Source of the DNA: Bettongia penicillata ogilbyi
Taxonomy: Eukaryota; Chordata; Mammalia; Diprotodontia; Potoroidae
DNA length: 64,000 bases
Direction: 5' to 3'
NCBI GenBank assembly: GCA_023548195.1
Contig: JAJHZJ010000009.1
Coordinates: 7,457,953 to 7,521,952 of the forward strand
Of the stretch, positions 1 through 11,850 are shown piece by piece. The translations under genes were made by a program, and so were the position numbers. Numbering within the stretch: position 1 is the first letter of the stretch; each line of letters starts with the position of its first letter. Under the pieces are notes generated by a model. The model made no database searches, was not told the origin of the DNA, and saw only the letters and a list, made by a program, of their open reading frames with translations.

Positions 1-619
1 TCAAATTTCACATTTGATCCTGTCTCCTAAATCTAGAGAGGCTTCTACTACTGAACCAGAGAGCTTTCTATTCTACTTAGTATTAGGGATCTAGAATTCA
101 TGTGTCCTGGGTCTTAATGCCTTGTTTAGTAAACTATATATGGCTATTTACTAATTGACAATTTCACTTGATAAATGATTCTTAGTGTGCATTTCTAAAA
201 AAAGGAAAAACGAAAGCCCAATGAGACAAATTCTTGGTAATGTTCAAATAGATTGTTTGACTTGTTTCTTTTTAAAATCCTAGACCTTGTGAGTTAGTTT
301 CACTGTTGGCCAGATTCTCTTGGCTTACATGATTTGGAAAGGCTACCAACCATGAAGAAATTTTAGGTTGAAAGGTAATTGGAAAGGGTCACTATTATTT
401 TCTCCCTGTGCAAGCTTGCTTTGCTCTCAATAGCTTTTCCCTAGAGCTAGGCATGGAGAGTTATTGGGTTTTCTAGGATATGGTAAAAAGAATGTTTGCG
501 ACTCAACATTCTCCTTAAAAAAACCCCACAAAACTTAGGGAATCCTCAGTTCCTTTTCCTTGTTTCACTTGCCATACTTTCAGAAGTGATTGTCTACATT
601 TTTTTCTGTTTCATAGAGG

Positions 620-790
620 CCGTGGATGATAATGGAGAGAGAATTAACCTAGGAATCTGGAGTCTTGGATTCTAGCCCTACCTTAGCTATGGGCTAGCTG
701 CACAACTTCAGTCAAGTCAACTCTCTTAGCCTCCCTTTTCTCATCTGTAAAATGTTCAGAGTTGAACTAAATAGCTTTAAGGAAGAAGTT
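620..790 (+). repeat. MIR-type CORE-SINE, + strand, old copy
   Basis: The MIR core and tail pattern is visible: a residue of the tRNA-like head, then 'agtcaactctcttagcctcc' and 'ctcatctgtaaaatg'. The copy is diverged. A second, weaker copy of the same kind lies at about 918-1075. Confidence 0.6.
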
Positions 791-1094
791 TTTAGAAAGG
801 TTGGATAGAGAGACAAGGAAAAGATCAATAGTTCTTATGTTACTTTTGATAACTTTGGGGATATTTCCTTATTGAACATTATACTGAATCAGAAAGTTTG
901 CCTCTTTCCATCACATCACCAGGCTGGTGTCATGGAAATAGCATTGGATTTGGAGTTAGACATCTGGGCTCATATGACCTATGTGACTTTGGGGCCCCAA
1001 GTTCCTCAGCTTTAAAACAAGAGGGTTTGGGACTAGATGAACTCCCAAAGTTTCTTCTGATTGTGTGACCATTAGTCTTCAGATAATTGAGGCA

Positions 1095-1368
1095 GATATG
1101 TGGCATAGTAAATAGAACATCATCCCAGGAGGTCAGAAGGACCTGAGTTTAGACTGGGCCTCAAATATTTAACTAGCTGTATGATCCTGGGCAAACCACT
1201 TCAACTCTGTTTGCCTCAGTTTCCTCAATTGTAAAATAGGAATAACAATAACACCTATCTCTCGGGGTTGGTGTGAACATCAAATTAGATTATAATTGTA
1301 AAGCACTTAGCACAGTGCCTGGCACATAAAAATTGATATATAAATGTTATTTATTATTTTTGAGTGTG
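1095..1368 (+). repeat. CORE-SINE (MIR/MAR1 group), nearly full length, + strand
   Basis: The head reads from 'ggcatagtaaatagaaca'. The middle carries the gene-internal promoter-like 'gggcaaaccactt' and 'cctcagtttcctcaattgta', and the tail ends in the shared 'cacttagcacagtgcctggc' followed by an AT-rich end. This is a typical mammalian CORE-SINE layout. Confidence 0.75.
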
Positions 1369-1794
1369 AACTGTTCCTGAGTTCCTTCCCTACCCCCAAC
1401 TCTGTAACAGAACTCAATGGAAGCATATTTAGGCCTGGCACATGTGTCAAGTGCCCAGGATAACATCTCCTCTCATGGGGCGGCTTCCAGGAGAGTCTGG
1501 TGGTTTGCAATGGAGGTGCTCTCCCAGAAGCAGGGTCCCCAGCCCCTCAGCAGGGGAGATACCCTCAGAGGCTTTCCATGCATGTGCCACTGTTACCCCT
1601 GTGTGCATATATGGGATGTATTTTGAGGGTAATAGATCCTGGAGGTGGAGGGAGAACCTCATTTCTGTCTTCCCCTTTCTTGCTTCTCACCCCCACTCCT
1701 ATTCCGCATCAATGAGGAACACCATGGGTAGATTTTGATCAATTTAATGGTACAGTTCCACTCCTGAAAATTCTAAGAGAATTCTCTGAATTTT

Positions 1795-1965
1795 GTGTGT
1801 TCAGTTTCATAGATTTAAAACTAAATGGACCTCAGAAGCTATTTAATACAATCTGCTGATTTCATAGACAAAGAAACTGAGGGGAGAAAGGAATAACTTG
1901 CTTACTGTCACCAAACTCTTAAGTGACAATCTGTTCTTGAATCTATGTCTTTGGATTATAAACCT
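1795..1965 (-). repeat. MIR/Ther-type SINE remnant, - strand
   Basis: The reverse-complement MIR signature is visible around 'catagacaaagaaactgagg', with 'gacctcagaagctatttaat' upstream. It is diverged. Confidence 0.5.
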
Positions 1966-1990
1966 AGAGCTCTTCTCCATTGTATTACAC

Positions 1991-2098
1991 CAAGGGTGGG
2001 GAACTTTTGATCTCAAGGCCACGTGTGACCCACTAGGTCCTCAAGTATGGCCCTTCAAGGTCATATGTGGCCTTGAGGATGCAGGTTCCTCAAACCTG
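1991..2098. mobile_element. Short non-autonomous hAT-type element
   Basis: The left end 'caagggtggggaac' and the right end 'gcaggttcctcaaacctg' are near-inverted copies. The inner part alternates GGCCACGTGTG and CATATGTGGCC. This matches the small hAT family whose terminal inverted repeat reads about CAGGGGTGGGGAACC. It has no coding capacity. Related copies are at 50300-50419 and 35295-35400. Confidence 0.7.
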
Positions 2099-2119
2099 TT
2101 ACATTTTCACAGGGTAACT

Positions 2120-2332
2120 GGATGATAATGTGTACAGAGTCCTGGAGTCAAGAGGACTGACTTTCCTGAGTTCAAATCTGGCTTTAGACACTAATTGTAT
2201 GACCTTGGACAAGATACTCATCTGTAAAATGAATCGGAGAAGGAAACAGCAAAGAACTCCGGTATCTCTACCAAGAAAACCCCAAATGGGGCCACAAAGA
2301 GTCAGACATGACTTTTTAAAAAATTAATAAAA
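2120..2332 (+). repeat. Marsupial tRNA-type SINE (MAR1/WALLSI group), + strand
   Basis: Recognised by 'gagtcaagaggactgacttt', 'ctgagttcaaatctggc', the 'ggagaaggaaacagcaaaga' segment and the tail 'gagtcagacatgact' ending in an A-rich stretch. Part of the central 'cctcagtttcctc' segment is deleted. Confidence 0.8.
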
Positions 2333-2354
2333 AACAGCTGAACAGTAGCAAAGA

Positions 2355-2551
2355 ATGCACTTTCACAGAATCATCCTGCATTGAAACTGCTAGGGCCCTT
2401 TAAATCACCTTATTCCAATCTCCTTTTTATAGTAAGTTGAAACTTAGAGAAGTGGAATGACTCTTGTCCAAGGTCATACAGTAAGTGGTAAAATCTGTTC
2501 CTGAACCCAGGTATTCCAATGATAGGTCTGATGTTTGTTCCACTTTACCAC
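2355..2551 (-). repeat. Ther/MIR-type SINE, - strand
   Basis: The antisense 'aaacttagagaagtggaatga', 'ccaaggtcatacagtaagtg' and 'cctgaacccaggtattcca' follow in family order. Confidence 0.6.
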
Positions 2552-2800
2552 TAAGTGACTTGCCCAAGGTCACACAGCTGGTGAGTGTCAAGTGTCTGAG
2601 GTGAGATTGCCTCCTCCTGGGTCATCTCCAGTCATCCTGAGGAATATCTGGTCACTGGATTCAGATGGCTCTGGAGGGGAAGTGAGGCTGGTGACCTGCA
2701 CAGCCTTCCGTCATTCAAAACAAAGTCAGGTGCAAGTCATGTCATTACTTCTCTGATGGCATGGTCTTCTTCGGCAACGAAGAACGAACACACTTTAGCA
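2552..2800. repeat. Chimeric SINE: head antisense, tail sense
   Basis: The first about 60 bp ('aagtgacttgcccaaggtca' to 'tgtctgaggtgagatt') are the reverse complement of the SINE body. From about 2611 the sequence continues as the sense tail ('cctgggtcatctccagtcat' to 'ggcaacgaagaacgaacaca'), as in the intact copies at 39592-39890 and 56884-57205. The join suggests an inversion or the fusion of two copies. Confidence 0.7.
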
Positions 2801-3009
2801 ATATGCGCTAAGAAAGGATTACGTGAGAGCACACATACACACTTCAATGTTTGCAAAGGGATCAATGGATTGATTGATAGATATTAGTAGTTTTATTAAT
2901 AAAGCCATGGTGTCTTCTTAATTAGAATATTCTGCCAGTGACATAATGCCATTATTGCAGACAATTTTGCTGTTTATTGTAGTGTTTGTAAGTGAATGAA
3001 AAATACTCA

Positions 3010-3408
3010 CTGTTACATGTCAATGAGATGCAGTATCACTGTGTTAATTGCCTGCTATGCACAGATTGCTATGGGAAATCTACAGATTGAATGCTATGGG
3101 AAGTATGAGGAGGGAAATACTTCTAAAACTTGGAGAGAGATAGAAGAGGTAACTTTTAAGCTGGTTTTTAAAGAATAGAGTAAGAGACAAATAGAATAAG
3201 TAGTGGGAGACACGGAGGTCCTGGAGGGAAATAACATAAAAAAAGGCTAGAATCCTAGAGTGTCACAAGGATATGGAGGTCATTGAATGTCAGAAAGGGA
3301 AGTGTGACCTTTTTTTGGAAAGTAGTAGGGAGCCACTGAAGATTTTTGAGCAGAAGAATTACATAGTCAAATATATGCCAAAGAAAGATGACTTAGGTAG
3401 CTGTATGA
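3010..3408 (-). repeat. L2 LINE 3' region, - strand
   Basis: The run 'gggagccactgaagattttt' followed by 'gagcagaagaattacatagt' is the L2 antisense pattern (minus-strand L2). It is cut on the right by a SINE at 3409. It is non-coding because of many stops. Confidence 0.6.
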
Positions 3409-3650
3409 AGCCAGATGGCACAGCAGATAAAATGCCAGATCTAGAGTCAGGAAGACTTCTGGAGTTCAAATCTGACCTCAGACACTAGCCATGTGACCCT
3501 GCACAAGTCATTTAACCCTGTTGGCCTCAGTTTCTTTATCTATAAAATGAGCTAGAGAAGAAAATGGCAAACCACTCTAGTATGTTTGCCAAGAAAATCC
3601 CAAATGGGGTCATGAAGAGTCAGACATGACTGAAAAAGGACTAAATAACC
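3409..3650 (+). repeat. Marsupial tRNA-type SINE, full length, + strand
   Basis: It starts 'agccagatggcacagcagat', continues with 'gagttcaaatctgacctcag', 'cctcagtttctttatctata' and 'aatggcaaaccactctagta', and ends 'gagtcagacatgactgaaaa'. It sits at the end of the L2 fragment, so it is probably younger than the L2. Confidence 0.85.
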
Positions 3651-3949
3651 TGAAGGATAAACTGGAGAGGAGGGAGTATTATAGATATTTTTAGTAGAAA
3701 AAGCACTCTAGTGACAAAGGTCAGACTTCCTACAATTGTAGAAAAGTGATAGTTTTTAAAACAAAATGGGAACTTGGAAGTAACTTTGGTTATAGTTTGT
3801 ACTAATAGCACTATTATTTTCACTAGTACAATAAATATTTGCTAAGTGAACCAACATTTGTCTAATTAGTTTCCTCTTACTTAGCTTTCATCAGTTACAG
3901 TTACTTTTGGAGTGAAATATATTGATTGATCTAATTTGTAATAAATCTT

Positions 3950-4090
3950 GAGGACTTGGTTTTGGAAGGATTGTAGAGCTCATCTAGTCCAAAGGACTCA
4001 TTTTACAAATGAGGAAACTGAGGCTGAGTGATGAAATGAATTCCCAGAAAATCACAGAAGTAGAACAACCAGAATACAAGCAGGATTATA
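3950..4090 (-). repeat. Ther/MIR-type SINE, - strand
   Basis: The pattern 'gagctcatctagtccaaagg' then 'ttttacaaatgaggaaactg' is visible. Further diverged pieces of the same kind lie at about 4310-4420 and 4610-4800, the latter ending 'gaactcaggtcttcctgaat'. Confidence 0.65.
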
Positions 4091-6749
4091 ATTTTGTCTA
4101 TGTATCCCCAGCACTATTCTGTGAAAATTGTAAGTTATTAATAAATAACTGAATAGAACCGGCCTCAGTTCCCTGACTCTAAACCCAGTGTGCCTTCCAC
4201 TAGAGGTCCTTGATAAGTGCTATTTAATAGACTCAGATTTGAGTCCCCATTAGCTGTGGCCTCAGGCAAGTTACCTTTTCTTCTCTGAGTAACAGTTTCA
4301 GAAAGGTCATAGACAGAAAGTTGAAACGGTCTGACTGCTCCATTTTACAGATGAGAAAACTGAAACCTATAGAAAAGGATTAGTTTCTTGTTCCAGATTA
4401 CACAGGTAGTAAGTGCTCCTAATTCCTCTTACTTCTAAACAAGGATTCTTTCCTCTGTACCTTGCTCCTTCAGCTGTAAAACTGAGGATATTGTATCTGC
4501 ACTATGTACCTTCAGGGATGTTATGAGTGAGGCATTGGAAACCTTCAAGTGATATCCAAATGTAAGTTATTACAATTATTGACATTGGTTATTATTATTT
4601 AAAGTAGTAATTTTGCATGTGGGATGATAGGACCAGAAATTTGGACCTGAAAGGGAACTTAAAAGTTAACAAATCCAACTTCACCCATTTTAAAGATGAG
4701 GAAAAGTTTGAGTGACTTGTCCATAACAGAATAGCTAGTAAATGCCTGAAGAAGGATTTGAACTCAGGTCTTCCTGAATCTAAGTCCAGGACTATATCCA
4801 TTTGTGATACCACTTGGCGGCCATCTGTCCAATTTTACTTAGAAATTGGGAAGCTGGTGAAGCTGGTACATTTTGCACAAACACTTTTCTCTTCATCTTT
4901 CCCTCACATTTCCTTCTGTCTATAATTCTTTCCAGTATATAATAGACTTCTACGAGAAATGTGCCTTCCAAAATAGACACTACTGGAGAATTACATAATA
5001 AAGGCTTTTCTCAGTGGGCCTCTTACTCAGCTGAAGTATGAAATCTACCATCTTCTTCGTCCCTCAGTGGAAATGGCTGTGTCAGAGAAATGACTGAATG
5101 GGATGGGAATGACCTGAATTTCTTGGCTATATCAAACCTCTAATATCTTTTCAATCACTTGTGGGAGATGGTGGTGGTATGTAAAAATTACCATTTTCCT
5201 GGGGGGAAATTCACAGTGGATTCTCTTTTTCTAATGAATCTGCCAGAAGTTGCTTTCTCTAGAAATCTGATCTCATATTCTCCAGATTTTTCTTCCCCTA
5301 TGCCCTCAGAAAGAGCATATTGCTCCTTCTCTTTGCCCTTTTTTCTTCTCCAGTACAAGCATTTTCTCTCTTTTCCTCACTTTTCCCCCTCTTCCATCTC
5401 CCTCTGCCTCAGTGCATCTCTGTTAAGACGATCCTCTGACATCACATTCTAGGTTAGAGGAAAGTCTTTACCTGTTTTCACAGAGCAGGCTGAGCCTGGG
5501 AACCTTTGTGGTCATCAGCTCTTCCAGCTGTTTGTCTAAAACGCTCTTTAGGGAGGCTAAAAGCAATGAACCTGGAATAACCACATTTGACTTCAGGGAG
5601 CCCTCTTGAGAATTTAGTAATTACTTAATGGATTGAATTGGCGACATATACTATTCCAGATAACAGCTTGGGTTACATTGAATTAACCTTCACAAATGGC
5701 TATTTATTGGTGTACTCTTAAAAGACTACATGTGTTGGCCATAATCGCTCCTCCATGCTTCTCCATGCTGATGGGTATTTGCACTGTCTGAGTGAAAAAT
5801 TTCTCAGATTAAAGCCTGGGTGGTAGTTTGAGCCATTTAGTGGTGTGTGCCATTGTTTGAAGCACATTGAGCATAAATCCTGTCTTGTAAACAGCAGGGA
5901 GACTAAGGAGATTTGCCCACATTCTGGTGTCATTACTTGGAGTTCCAACAGAGAAAAAGAGGAAACCATTTGAGAGCAAAGCATAAGATACAAAGAGAGG
6001 ATGAATATGAGAATTTTAGGATCTCCTATTGAGGAGCAATCAGTGTTGGGGATAGGCCTGCATGTATCCACACATGTACATCCTTTGTGGATTTACACTG
6101 TTTGACCAAAAAAAAAAGTGGAGGGAGGAGAAACAAGTGTTAGGCTTTTAATAAACACTTGTGGATTTAACTGGCTTGCTCAAGAGAAGTAGGAAGAGCT
6201 TATACATGCCCTTAATAAGTAGAATAAGGGATAACTTTTAAAAAATGAGTGGAGGCACTCATGATGACTGGTGGTATTTTATTTGGGTCCAAATTTCATA
6301 GTCCCTTATCCTGCTTTTATGGAGACCTTTAATTTTTTCCTCCAGAACATTCCTTGTTGTATATCCAAATACTCAAAAGACTTTTCCTGATTTTGCTAAA
6401 TATGACTTTGTTTTCCAGTGGTTTTAATGAATAATACAACTATAGAGGGTTGATTTTTTGGAATACACTATTTATAGAGTCAGAACCAGCTTTAGAAATA
6501 GGAGAAGATGTAATCTCAAGGATAAAGTATTTTGGAAGCAAATAATTATTGCATCCTTCCACCCTCAAAGGGCTGTAAGATTAAGGATCCACCCTTATTT
6601 TCTGTATTTATCTAAACCTTGTGGCTCCTCTAGAGTCTAGAACACTGCTCTGCAGGAAGTAAGTAGGTATTTTGGACATACTTTTCAAATGAATTATTTT
6701 TCTTAACTAAATTGTATCTGTTTGTTGTCCAATCCCTTCAGAGAAATAA

Positions 6750-6890
6750 GGATAGGAAGATCTGGTTCTAGTCCCAGCTCTACCAAGCCAACTAAATGTT
6801 TTTGGACAAAGCATTTCCGCTTTGGGCTCGCCGGTTCTCATCTATTAAATGAAAGGAGAAGGGGTTAGACTATATGATCTGTATAGTCCC
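6750..6890 (+). repeat. MIR-type SINE remnant, + strand
   Basis: 'tctggttctagtcccagctc' and 'cggttctcatctattaaatg' with 'gggttagactatatgatctg' follow MIR/Ther order. Confidence 0.55.
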
Positions 6891-7304
6891 TTCTTGTTTT
6901 CAAATCCTGTGTTCCCCCTTATCCCCTTCCAACCAGAAAGTGTGATGATTTAGAGTCTGAAGAAAGCAGGGAGGGGGATATCTCACATATGTTGAATTCT
7001 TTCTTGGCATCAGATTTCTATAATTAAAGAAACTTTATTAAAAATATACTCTCCAAGAGTTTCCATATTTTCATCAAGAAACCTTGAGTGAGTATCCCAG
7101 GCAGACATTCCTGTCTTGTCAGGGAAGTCATCAGTGACAATCTCCCAACGTAGATCAGATGAAGATATCCTGTTACTTGAAGCCGATTGGGAATATATGA
7201 TTTTCAACTATGCCACAAATTATAGACAAATACTAGATATATTTGTTGTTTCCACTGATAACATGTAAGCTCCCAAGAGGATATCACAATGCTGAGCACA
7301 TAGT

Positions 7305-7830
7305 AGGGCTACTAGGTGGCACAGTGGAAAGGGCACTGGAAAGGGCAGTGTCAGAAAGACCTAAGTTTAAATCCTGCCTCAGAAACGTCTTAGCTATGTG
7401 ATCCTAGAAAGAACATTTATTGTTTCTCGCCTCCATTTTCATATATGTAAAATGGGAATCATCATTGTTGAGTTGTTAATTCATTTTTCAGTTGTGTCCA
7501 ACCCTTCATCACCCCATTTGGAGTTTTCCTGGCAAAAAAAAAAAATACTGAAATGGTTTGCCATTTCCTTCTCCAGCTCATTTTACAGATGAGGAAATAG
7601 AGGCAGATGGAGTAAAGTGACTTGTCCAGGGTCACACAGCCAATAAATGTTTGAAGCCAGATTTGAACTCAGGAAGATGAGTCTTCCTGACCCCAGGCAT
7701 GGCACTCTATCCACCGTGCTACCTGGGCATAAATAGCACATACCTATCCAGGGTATTGTCAGGATAAAATAAGAATATTTGTAAAGCTGTGTATGCTAAA
7801 TAAGTGCTAGCTGTTGTTATTAACTACTTA
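7305..7830 (+). repeat. CORE-SINE, + strand, split by a younger SINE
   Basis: The head and body lie at 7305-7465 ('ctaggtggcacagtggaaag', 'cgcctccattttcatatatg'). The tail resumes at 7729-7830 ('cagggtattgtcaggataaa', 'gtaaagctgtgtatgctaaa'). Between them is the minus-strand SINE 7466-7728. Confidence 0.7.
7466..7728 (-). repeat. Marsupial tRNA-type SINE, - strand, inserted in another SINE
   Basis: This is an essentially full-length reverse copy. It contains 'cagttgtgtccaacccttca', 'tttgccatttccttctccag' and 'ctcattttacagatgaggaa', and ends at the antisense head 'ctatccaccgtgctacctgg'. An A12 run inside is a mutation hot spot. Confidence 0.85.
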
Positions 7831-9009
7831 ACAAATGTTTCTTGATAGATTAATAGGGGCTTAACACATAATTAATTAATAGCTCTCTCACATGGGTAAA
7901 ATGTTATAACCCTCCATATATAGTACAAGATTAGTTTTTTACATTTGCAAAATTGCCCTGAAATTTGAGTGCATCAATGATCAGATGTATCTTCCATAAT
8001 GAAAATAACTCACATTTATATAGCATTTATTATCACAAAGTATTTTCCATATATTTTCTCGTTTGAAAATGCTGCTTCTTAACTTTCTAAGACTGATTTA
8101 AACTTTAAGTTTTATTGTACAGTAAAATTTTGCATCTTTTCTAATGATCCCAAACTAATGATAGTGTTTTTTGAAGGCTGGAGATGAACAAACTATGAAG
8201 CTGAGAAAATTCCACTTTACATCTACACTTGATAGAGTTAGTGAGAAGGAAAGATTTGCTAACACTTCGCCCTAGACTAAGTTTATGAATACTTTAATGG
8301 GCTAGAGAAACTCTTTGGTGACTGAACTTCCAGAAGCCTATGACTGCGCATTTGCTCCAGTCTAATATAGGTTTTAGCACTTTGCAGGTCAGCGCCACTG
8401 CTATTTGTCTCTGACCTAAGAGATCTGGAGTTCTTCACATCAAAACCACATCTTGCTGAGCAGAGATCAAACGTAGGAAGGTAAGGATTCTACCAGTGAT
8501 TTATCATGCCAGAGAGGGTGATCCGGCCATATGGGGCCACTGCAAATGAAGCTGACATTCCAGCAGTTTCTCATATAGGCTTCTCATGTAGTTATATCCA
8601 GATTTTTCTCATAGAAGAATTCTAGTAGCAGTTCCTGTTTCATAGCAGGACTTCCAATAACAGAAGGTTTATACCAGTAAGATAAAAAGGAAAGAAAAAA
8701 AGAATCTAACACTCCATTTGACTTGGGACTTGACAAAATATCTTAAGGTCACTTTAGTTCTGTTAATTTAATTTCTAATTCTTCCTTTTCCCCGTTCATT
8801 GAGAAGGTTTCTGTATTTTCGGTTTACTGAGTGCTTTAAGACCCTTCCTAAATCTGGGCAAGACTGAATTCACCAGTCACATATAATTAGACTCATTATT
8901 TAATTAAACTTGGGAAAGCTGGCATTTGAAGGGTTTTATTACAACAGTAATTCTAGTTGAGGAAAAATATCTTCATTTTGCTAATAAAAATGCTAAACGT
9001 TCTTATAAC

Positions 9010-9115
9010 TTTAAAAGTAGATCAATTGACTACTATTTATTGCACACCTACCATATTCCAAGCACTCTGCTAGGTGCTGAGGATAGAAAGATGACAGGGG
9101 AAAATATTTTCCTTT
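9010..9115 (-). repeat. L2 3' end, - strand
   Basis: The antisense L2 3' end 'tattgcacacctaccatatt' and 'ctgctaggtgctgaggatag' is recognisable. Confidence 0.55.
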
Positions 9116-9544
9116 TTAAGTAGATAAAGGGGATGGACTTTAAGTCAAGTGTCTGATATTGTCTGGTAATTGATTTTCTAATTGTAACAAAGCAAAACCC
9201 AACCTATTCACATACTATGGATTTTAGTAATCCCTCATTATTTCCCAGCTTCTGGAGAGCATCACTGACTCACTCTACTTACGGTTCAGTTTGTAGCACA
9301 TTTACAGTCACCAGACAAATGTTCAGCCCCCTGTGGAGAAAACATTTATTTTTTTTTATTTCAAAGGCGAAGTTAGTGACTGCCTTGATCATATACCATG
9401 CACTCTGGGGTTTCTGACTGATTTTCTTTGTATAAGAAATGAGAAGTAATTCTAAAGTATAAATGAATGATCAGGACATTATTTCCTAATTTACCTCAAG
9501 ATCTGAAGCTAAAATTTGCCTGTGCATTGTTTTTAAGATCCTAC

Positions 9545-9710
9545 AATGATAAGATCTGGAAGAATCTCACAGTTTCACCCAGTTCCATTTTCTAGATGAT
9601 CAAACAAGCATAGAAAGTTTGAGGGATTTGCCCAGTGTCCCACAGAGTGCTGAAAGGTCAAGATGCATATTCTGGTCTTCCAACCTCAAATTCTGTTCTC
9701 TTTCCTTGGA
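9545..9710 (-). repeat. Ther/MIR-type SINE remnant, - strand
   Basis: 'gatctggaagaatctcacag', 'agaaagtttgagggatttgc' and 'attctggtcttccaacctc' lie in family order. It is diverged. Confidence 0.5.
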
Positions 9711-9774
9711 TATTAGAACTCTCTCCACAGGTAAAAAGGAGTATTTGCTTAGACATAGGGATTCTTCATCAGAG

Positions 9775-9940
9775 CCTGTAAATTTGCTTTTTAAAATATT
9801 TTGACAAATGTCTTTCAATATAATTGCTTTCTCTTGTGATTTTATGCATTTTGTACTTTCTGAGAAGGGGTCCATAAGACTTCATCAGCTTGCCAAAGGG
9901 GTCCACGACACACAAAAGTGGTTAAGAACCTCTGGTGTAA
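9775..9940. mobile_element. Partial hAT-like DNA transposon
   Basis: 'gacaaatgtctttcaatata' and 'agaaggggtccataagactt' end in 'ggttaagaacctctgg', a terminal-repeat-like end. The same family is seen at 42890-43200, which also carries 'aggggtccatgacaaaaaaa' and 'ggttaagaaccctt'. The left part is missing here. Confidence 0.6.
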
Positions 9941-9942
9941 TG

Positions 9943-10075
9943 GTTAGAGCTGGGGTTTAGCAATCAATTGTCTTATCTTCTAATTAGTGTCCAGGTTCAA
10001 CTAGCTAGTCATTTAAATTCTTGTTGCCTCAGTTTCTTTGTCTATAATATGGGAATCATTATGTAAGGTGGCAAA
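9943..10075 (+). repeat. MIR-type SINE remnant, + strand
   Basis: 'ttgttgcctcagtttctttg' with 'tctataatatgggaatcatt' marks a MIR/CORE-SINE body that starts at the end of the DNA transposon. Confidence 0.55.
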
Positions 10076-10959
10076 AGTCTTAAAGTCATTATCTTTAGGG
10101 GTCACACTGAATGAATTTAAGTACACGAAATGTGATGGATTCCAGTTTTCCCTATGAGATACAAGACCTGTTTTCCAAATCTTTATCTGTGACAAATACA
10201 TAAAAGAGATTTTAATTAAAAAAGGAATTAGTTATTTAATAGAAATGAAAGCCAGAGAATTCTTTAAACTCATTGAGCTTCCGTAGTAAGGAATACAGCT
10301 GCCAGTAACCATGCCAAGAAATGCAACAGAAAGATTGGGTCTTGGCCCAGCCTTGCTGGTGAAATAAGCAGGGCTACAGGCCCATTGTAAAGACTTCCCT
10401 AATCTACTCAAGGAATTGCCCAAACCTCCTAATTTGAAATCATACAAACAAAAACATTGAGATAAGCTGGTTGCTTTTCAAGTGGGGACCCCTGTGGTTT
10501 AGAAAATAAACACCTCTAGTCTCCCCCGCTACCCCCACTAGCCTTTCTGATGCCTCTCCATTTGCAAATGAATAGACCCAGCTCCTAGAAAGACTCAGGA
10601 CTAATTAAAGCCACAGAAGATAGGCAAAGGAACATTTGTTTCAGAGCAGAAGACAAAAAGAAACCATGTTAAATTCCACTTTCTCAAAAGACTACTGGAG
10701 GGAGTCAAAACCCTTTCCCTGGATTTTTTTTCTCTTTCTAAAAGCAGTTGGATTTTCCACATACCACTCTCTCTCTCAGTCTGATAGTCTAATGGGATGT
10801 CTGAACAAGGCTTAGCTGCAGTTACTTCCGTATTAGAGCTAGAACTGTGATCTAGAGACCCTTAGTAGCCTGGTTCAGATTTTACGTCACCTCCACCGTC
10901 TTCATCAACTGCTTCTACTCCCTTTCAAAAGTATTTGTTCTGTGTTCAGTCAGTCAGTT

Positions 10960-11110
10960 AGACAGTCGATGAGCATTTATAGCACTTACTATGTGCCAGG
11001 CATTGTGTGAGCTAAGTGTTAAAGATACAAAAGCAAAAACATAGCCCCTGACTTCAAGGAACTTACATTCTGCTGAGGGTCACAATACGTAAAGAACTAG
11101 GTACATACAA
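10960..11110 (-). repeat. L2 3' end, - strand
   Basis: 'cacttactatgtgccaggca' and 'tgacttcaaggaacttacat' are the antisense L2 end. A second copy is at 11372-11480 ('aagtgcctactatgtgtaag'). A short sense L2 end ('aaatatttgttgaactgaat') closes at about 11605. Confidence 0.6.
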
Positions 11111-11139
11111 GAGATGTAATGGATAAGGTGGTCAAGCAA

Positions 11140-11350
11140 TACATATTCTCACTTTGGTCCTATCCCAAAATATAGCACAATAGTAGTCTATTATATTCAT
11201 TTATTGCTCTTTGTTTAGTTATTCCTAATCAATGGCCATCTATTTTGTGCCCACTTCTTTGCTCCCATCAAAAATGGAACCACTTTTTGGTTGTGGTCAA
11301 TGACTTTCTTAGGGTATAGGCCTGGTAGCAGAATCTCTGGGTCAAAGGAT
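11140..11350 (-). repeat. L1 ORF2 3' fragment, - strand, old
   Basis: The stretch 'tagtagtctattatattcat' through 'ggtagcagaatctctgggtc' aligns by eye to the antisense end of L1 ORF2, as seen more fully at 54900-55430. It is short and diverged. Confidence 0.6.
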
Positions 11351-11689
11351 ATTTTTGTTTCATTTTTATTCACTCAGCAAACTTTTATTATTAAGTGCCT
11401 ACTATGTGTAAGACACGCTGCTAGGTATTAGGAGTACTCAGGAATACAATCCTTATGTGTATAGAGGATTACATAGAAGTAGCAAAGACCATAAGTTCTT
11501 TGAAATAAAATACTATTTTTTTCTAATTTTTTAAAAATCTTTACTGGTACCTAACATGAGATTTTCTCCACAGAAGGCACTTTATAAATATTTGTTGAAC
11601 TGAATTTCATGGAACATATAGGAGATAGTTTTTACTACCTTTAACAAAAGCCCATATTATCATTAGAGTATAATTAATAATATTAGAAT

Positions 11690-11850
11690 AATAACATTTA
11701 GAGTTCAATGGGTACCTTGGAGTCCAACCCCCTCATTTTACAGATGAGAACATTGAGATCTAATGGGTAATAGGTGACTAAGGTTTTCCAAACCCTAATC
11801 CAGTTCTCTACCATGAATTGTAAACTTCCAAATGAGATGCAATTTTGTGC
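11690..11850 (-). repeat. Ther/MIR-type SINE, - strand
   Basis: 'gtaccttggagtccaacccc' then 'ctcattttacagatgagaac' is the family pattern. A clearer copy is at 12515-12670 ('gaccctcaggggccatttga', 'gaaggaaactgagacccaga'). Confidence 0.65.

Noticed and set aside
5718..6071. 117-codon minus-strand open frame
   Set aside because: No recognisable domain, no splice context and no repeated family text. Frames of this length occur by chance in 64 kb.
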